Source: Cyclobacteriaceae bacterium (GTDB taxonomy: Bacteria > Bacteroidota > Bacteroidia > Cytophagales > Cyclobacteriaceae). From it: a DNA stretch of 9,760 bases. The notes under the pieces are model-generated. The model did no database searches. It was not told the origin of the DNA and saw nothing but the letters and a program-made list of their open reading frames with translations. The translations under genes were made by a program, and so were the position numbers. Numbering within the stretch: position 1 is the stretch's first letter; the number at the start of each line of letters is the position of its first letter. The stretch lies in the NCBI GenBank assembly GCA_019751475.1, contig JAIENH010000231.1:1-9760 (forward strand), written 5' to 3'. Positions 6,160 to 9,760 of the stretch are shown here, piece by piece.

Positions 6160-9100
6160 CTATTGTTCTATAACAATACACCTGCCATTTTTTACATCAT
6201 CCTCAACTTTCTTGAATTTCACATCTTTCAGCACGCGACCGTCTGGGTACTGCACAGTGACGTGATCATTGCGACCGGCAATTTTTTCTGACTTCACAGG
6301 CATCACTTTTTGCTCTGGTTGTTGCTGTTGAGGCGCCTGGCCACCGCCTCCTCCTTGTAGCAAGGATTGTGATTCGTCTTTTTGTTCGCTGAAGCGCTGC
6401 CGCTTTTGCGAGCGCGCTTCTTGCACACGCTCCGGCTCCTGCACGGGTATCTCCGCTTTCATCAGGAACGTAATGGTCTCTTCATTTACACGTGCAATAA
6501 ACCGCTTGAATGCTTCAAACCCTTCGAACTTGTAAATCAAGAGCGGGTCTTTCTGTTCGTACACGGCATTTTGCACACTTTGCTTCAGGTCATCCATGTC
6601 ACGAAGATGCTCCTTCCATTGCTGGTCGATGATGGCCAGCGTGATCATCTTCTCCATGGAGCGAATGAGTTCTGCGTTGTTGGTCTCAATACATTTTTTC
6701 AACGGTGCAGCCACGCCAATTTGTTTTATGCCATCGCTGAAGGGCACCAAAATATTTTCAATGGTGGCACCGCGGGTTTTAAAAATATCCTGGATGATGG
6801 GCAGACTCTTTTGCGCCACCATCTTGTTTTTTGTTTCGTAGTGGGCCAGCGATTGCTCGTAGAGTTTTTCCGTCAAGGCCTGTTGATCGAGTTTAGCAAA
6901 CTCTTCCTGGGTGATGGAGAAGTCAAACCCCAAGGTGCTAAGCACGCTTACGCGGAAGTTTTCAAAGCTGTCACCTGCTTTGGCATTCACCACCATGTCT
7001 TCGCACGTGTCGAACATCATGTTTAGGATGTCCAACTGAAGACGCTCACCAAACAGCGCGTTGCGTCTGCGTTTGTAGATTACTTCGCGCTGCGAATTCA
7101 TGACGTTGTCATATTCCAACAGTCGCTTGCGTATGCCGAAGTTATTTTCTTCCACTTTCTTCTGTGCACGTTCGATGGAGCTGGTGACCATGGAATGCGA
7201 AATCACTTCACCTTCTTTCAGGCCGAGGCGATCCATGATGCGGGCAATGCGCTCGGGCATGAATAGACGCATCAGGTTATCTTCCAGCGACACGTAAAAC
7301 TTAGACGTACCGGGGTCTCCCTGGCGACCCGACCGACCGCGTAACTGCCTGTCAACCCTTCGCGACTCATGGCGCTCAGTGCCGATGATGGCAAGACCAC
7401 CCGCTGCCCTCGACTCAGGCGTGAGTTTTATATCTGTACCACGGCCAGCCATGTTCGTGGCGATGGTAACCGTGCCAGGCTTACCGGCCTCGGCCACAAT
7501 TTCCGCTTCGCGTTGGTGCTGCTTTGCGTTCAGCACGTTGTGCTTGATCTTGCGCAATTGCAGCATGCGGCTGAGCAACTCAGATATTTCTACGGACGTG
7601 GTACCTACCAGCACGGGTCGGCCCTCTTTGGTGAGCGATACAATTTCCTCTACTACGGCATTGAATTTCTCGCGCATGGTTTTGTGCACGAGGTCATCCA
7701 TGTCTTTGCGCGTCACGGGTTTGTTGGTAGGAATCACCACCACATCCAATTTGTAGATGTCCCATAATTCGCCTGCTTCCGTCTCAGCCGTACCAGTCAT
7801 ACCCGCCAGCTTGTGATACATGCGGAAATAATTCTGAAGCGTGATCGTAGCATATGTCTGCGTGGCGTCTTCCACCTTCACATTTTCTTTTGCCTCGATC
7901 GCCTGGTGCAAACCATCGGAGTAGCGTCTGCCATCCAGCACACGGCCTGTCTGCTCATCTACAATTTTTACTTTGCCGTCAACAATGATGTATTCGGTAT
8001 CTTTTTCAAACAACGTGTAAGCTTTCAGCAACTGGTTGATGCTGTGTATCCGCTGCGACTTCGTAGAGTACTCACGGATCAGTTCATCTTTTTTCTGTGA
8101 GCGTGTAGCTGTGTCAAGGCCAGAGTCTTTTTCTATCCTATTCAGCTCAATGCCGATCTCCGGAAGAATGAAGAACTTGGGATCTTCTCCTTCGCCTGTG
8201 ATCAAGTCAATGCCTTTGTCAGTGAGATCAACGCTGTTATCTTTTTCATCGATCACAAAAAAGAGCGGGGCGTCAGCCTTGGGCATCTCCTTCTTGTTGT
8301 CTTGTAGGTAAAAGTTTTCTGTTTTTTGAAGGACGGATTTAGACCCTGCCTCGCTGAGAAATTTAATCAACGGCTTGAACTTTGGCATGCCTCGGTGCGC
8401 CCTGAAAAGCGCCAGCCCGCCATCTTTATCATTGCCTTCGGCCAGCTGCTTTTTGGCTTCGTTGAGGTATTGTGTTACTAATTTCTTTTGTTCTTCCACC
8501 AACTTGAAGATGCGTGGCTTCAGATCATAGAATTCATGTTCGTCACCGCGGGGCACAGGTCCTGATATAATAAGAGGTGTACGGGCTTCATCCACCAGTA
8601 CACTATCCACTTCATCCACCATGGCATAATGATGTCCGCGCTGCACCAGCTCTTCCGGATCGCGCGCCATATTGTCGCGCAGGTAGTCAAAGCCAAACTC
8701 GTTGTTCGTACCGTACGTGATGTCGGCCTGGTAAGCATTTCTTCGCGCAAGCGAATTGGGTTCGTGCTTATCTATACAGTCGATGGTCAACCCATGAAAC
8801 TGGAAGAGCGGCCCCATCCACTCACTGTCGCGTGTGGCGAGGTAGTTGTTTACCGTCACGATGTGTACACCACGCTTGGCCAGTGCATTAAGAAAAGCCG
8901 GGAACGTAGCCACCAACGTTTTTCCTTCACCGGTAGCCATCTCGGCAATTTTACCTTCGTGCAATACAATACCGCCAATGATCTGCACATCGTAGTGCAC
9001 CATGTCCCACTTCACCAGATTGCCCGCTGCCATCCATTGATTTTGCCAATGTGCTTTGCCGCTATTAATTTTTACATGATCGTATTTTGCGGCAAACTGA

Positions 9101-9510
9101 TGGTCGTACTCGCGAGCAGTCACTTCGAGGTATTCATTTTCCTTAAACCGCTTGGCAGTTTCGCGCACGATGGCAAAGGCCCGTGGCAACACTTCCATCA
9201 ATACTTTTTCTAATTCTTTGTTGCGGTCTTTCTCGATCTGGTCGATTTGGTTGAAGAGTGCCTCCTTCTGGTGCAGGTCGAGTTCGGGATGATCGTTTAT
9301 TTCCTTGTGTAGCGCAGCAAGGGAGTCGTCAATGGGTTTGAGCTTTTCGTTAATAAAAGCCTGCACGCTATCGGTTTGGCCGCGCAGTTCATCGTGGGAG
9401 AGTCCTTTAAGCTTTTCACCTTCGCGGATGGTTGCCTCCACCAACGGCATTACGCGCTTAATATCCTTTTCTGATTTCGTGCCAAATAGCTTGGCGATGA
9501 GTTTTAGCAT
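6160..9510 (-). CDS. secA: Preprotein translocase ATPase SecA, long form without zinc-binding tail
   Basis: SecA is the ATPase that drives preproteins through SecYEG. Visible motifs are Walker A ATGEGKT (192-198), TVNNYLATRDSEWMG (219-233), YGTNNEFGFDYLRDN (266-280), Walker B DEVDSVLVDEARTPL (299-313), KLAGMTGTA (567-575), ATNMAGRGTDIKL (684-696), GTERHESRRVDRQLRGRSGRQGD beginning at 710, and WKEHLRDMD (965-973). At 1116 residues it is longer than the roughly 900 of E. coli. Extra sequence lies near 56-104 (charged, probably helical) and about 340-415 in the preprotein cross-linking region. After a Gln/Gly-rich linker (about 1022-1078) the tail reads AGRNDHVTVQYPDGRV and ends in CIVIEQ. The usual CxCxSGK zinc motif is absent, and the only tail cysteine is Cys1111. 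The ATG at 9510-9508 gives the normal MLKLIAKLFG start. The SPOR and M20 genes follow without gaps. Confidence 0.98.
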   Translation of the reverse strand: MLKLIAKLFGTKSEKDIKRVMPLVEATIREGEKLKGLSHDELRGQTDSVQAFINEKLKPIDDSLAALHKEINDHPELDLHQKEALFNQIDQIEKDRNKELEKVLMEVLPRAFAIVRETAKRFKENEYLEVTAREYDHQFAAKYDHVKINSGKAHWQNQWMAAGNLVKWDMVHYDVQIIGGIVLHEGKIAEMATGEGKTLVATFPAFLNALAKRGVHIVTVNNYLATRDSEWMGPLFQFHGLTIDCIDKHEPNSLARRNAYQADITYGTNNEFGFDYLRDNMARDPEELVQRGHHYAMVDEVDSVLVDEARTPLIISGPVPRGDEHEFYDLKPRIFKLVEEQKKLVTQYLNEAKKQLAEGNDKDGGLALFRAHRGMPKFKPLIKFLSEAGSKSVLQKTENFYLQDNKKEMPKADAPLFFVIDEKDNSVDLTDKGIDLITGEGEDPKFFILPEIGIELNRIEKDSGLDTATRSQKKDELIREYSTKSQRIHSINQLLKAYTLFEKDTEYIIVDGKVKIVDEQTGRVLDGRRYSDGLHQAIEAKENVKVEDATQTYATITLQNYFRMYHKLAGMTGTAETEAGELWDIYKLDVVVIPTNKPVTRKDMDDLVHKTMREKFNAVVEEIVSLTKEGRPVLVGTTSVEISELLSRMLQLRKIKHNVLNAKQHQREAEIVAEAGKPGTVTIATNMAGRGTDIKLTPESRAAGGLAIIGTERHESRRVDRQLRGRSGRQGDPGTSKFYVSLEDNLMRLFMPERIARIMDRLGLKEGEVISHSMVTSSIERAQKKVEENNFGIRKRLLEYDNVMNSQREVIYKRRRNALFGERLQLDILNMMFDTCEDMVVNAKAGDSFENFRVSVLSTLGFDFSITQEEFAKLDQQALTEKLYEQSLAHYETKNKMVAQKSLPIIQDIFKTRGATIENILVPFSDGIKQIGVAAPLKKCIETNNAELIRSMEKMITLAIIDQQWKEHLRDMDDLKQSVQNAVYEQKDPLLIYKFEGFEAFKRFIARVNEETITFLMKAEIPVQEPERVQEARSQKRQRFSEQKDESQSLLQGGGGGQAPQQQQPEQKVMPVKSEKIAGRNDHVTVQYPDGRVLKDVKFKKVEDDVKNGRCIVIEQ

Positions 9511-9553
9511 AGCATTCCCGCAAAGGGGCGTAAAGTTAAAGGTTTTCGGGGTG

Positions 9554-9561
9554 CAATTATA
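9554..9561 (-). promoter_or_regulatory. Possible -7 box upstream of secA
   Basis: Minus strand TATAATTG agrees with the Bacteroidota -7 consensus TAnnTTTG at seven of eight positions and lies 43 bp before the secA ATG. A second partial match, TAACTTTA (9531-9538), is closer. Neither has a clear -33 TTTG. The 163-bp spacer from the upstream gene makes a promoter somewhere here plausible. Confidence 0.25.
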
Positions 9562-9628
9562 GTTCCAGCATTTGCCAGGACACCTTTTGACAGGCTTACG
9601 TTGAAAAGTAATGCCTTATTGGCTTAAA

Positions 9629-9651
9629 TGATGTGCAACAGCTTCACATCA
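9629..9651 (-). terminator. Weak hairpin after dapF
   Basis: Inverted arms tgatgtg (9629-9635) and cacatca (9645-9651) are 7 bp long with a 9-base loop, 22 bp past the dapF stop on the minus strand. Only three T residues follow. It could help end the upstream transcript, but the stem is short and it may be chance. Confidence 0.25.
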
Positions 9652-9673
9652 ATGGAACAAGACACCTTGATCT

Positions 9674-9760
9674 CTAGATTTCCCAGTCCGTTTCAAACAC
9701 CAATTCTGCCGGGCCGGTTAGAAATATATTGGTGAATTTTTCAGAATCACGAGTAAATGA
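9674..9760 (-). CDS. dapF: Diaminopimelate epimerase, C-terminal end only
   Basis: The minus strand is open from the window edge to TAG at 9676-9674 and encodes 28 residues ending NIFLTGPAELVFETDWEI. The pattern 'NI(W/F)L-GPA--VFE-' followed by a short tail and stop is the end of DapF, which converts LL- to meso-diaminopimelate for lysine and peptidoglycan synthesis. The catalytic cysteines lie outside the window, so the call rests on this tail alone. The gene is on the same strand as secA, 163 bp upstream of it. Confidence 0.72.
   Translation of the reverse strand, partial: SFTRDSEKFTNIFLTGPAELVFETDWEI

Noticed and set aside
6382..7026. 214-codon open frame on the plus strand opposite secA
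   Set aside because: It lies wholly inside SecA, the composition is that of an antisense shadow (rich in His, Phe and Leu), and no family motif is visible.
8629..9213. 194-codon plus-strand open frame opposite the SecA N-terminal half
   Set aside because: It is antisense to conserved SecA motifs, with no recognisable domain or start signal.
9519..9546. Second copy of the 4346-4422 repeat before secA
   Set aside because: Only ccgcaaagg and a short aaagtt are shared, which is too little to call a copy.

Overview
The window looks like ordinary chromosome from a Bacteroidota bacterium, probably near the Cytophagales. The reasons are a very long SecA (1116 residues) with family-specific insertions, a bacterial geranylgeranylglyceryl-phosphate synthase homologue, few Shine-Dalgarno motifs before the starts, some TAnnTTTG-like upstream boxes, and an intergenic 'ctctgcg/cgcagag' repeat. 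These placements come from remembered family knowledge, not a search. Every supported gene lies on the minus strand, so transcription runs from high to low coordinates.

In transcription order, the window opens with the last 28 codons of a probable dapF (9760-9674) and a 163-bp spacer. A tightly packed trio follows: secA (9510-6160), a SPOR-domain envelope protein (6159-5626) and an M20D amidohydrolase (5626-4439). SecA's stop codon abuts the SPOR start, and the SPOR and M20 genes share one base (TGATG), so the three are probably co-transcribed. After a 196-bp spacer with a palindromic repeat comes a Na+/phosphate-symporter-family protein (4242-2635). A second compact cluster then holds a YqjE/holin-III-like membrane protein (2544-2179), a small single-span membrane protein (2179-1784) and the GGGPS-family enzyme (1797-1033), with overlaps of 1 and 14 bases.

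The accessory part is at the low-coordinate end. A zeta-toxin-like P-loop kinase starts 24 bp after the GGGPS gene (ATG at 1008) and is broken at codon 28 by a 182-bp non-coding insertion (743-924). Removing exactly those bases restores a continuous 189-codon frame ending at 257. The insertion carries three palindromes with a shared TCGnCTAAAGnCGA core, as in a non-autonomous IS200/IS605-like or REP-type element. A 56-residue partner gene overlaps the kinase stop by ATGA.

The main annotation corrections are three starts. The longest open frames of the small partner, the GGGPS homologue and the holin-like protein begin at TTG, while an internal ATG fits the operon structure better in each case. 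I saw no rRNA, tRNA, CRISPR array, complete IS or prophage. I found no convincing wholly new system. The strongest leads are the split kinase with its element and partner, the SecA tail lacking the zinc motif, and the GGGPS/membrane-protein gene cluster.
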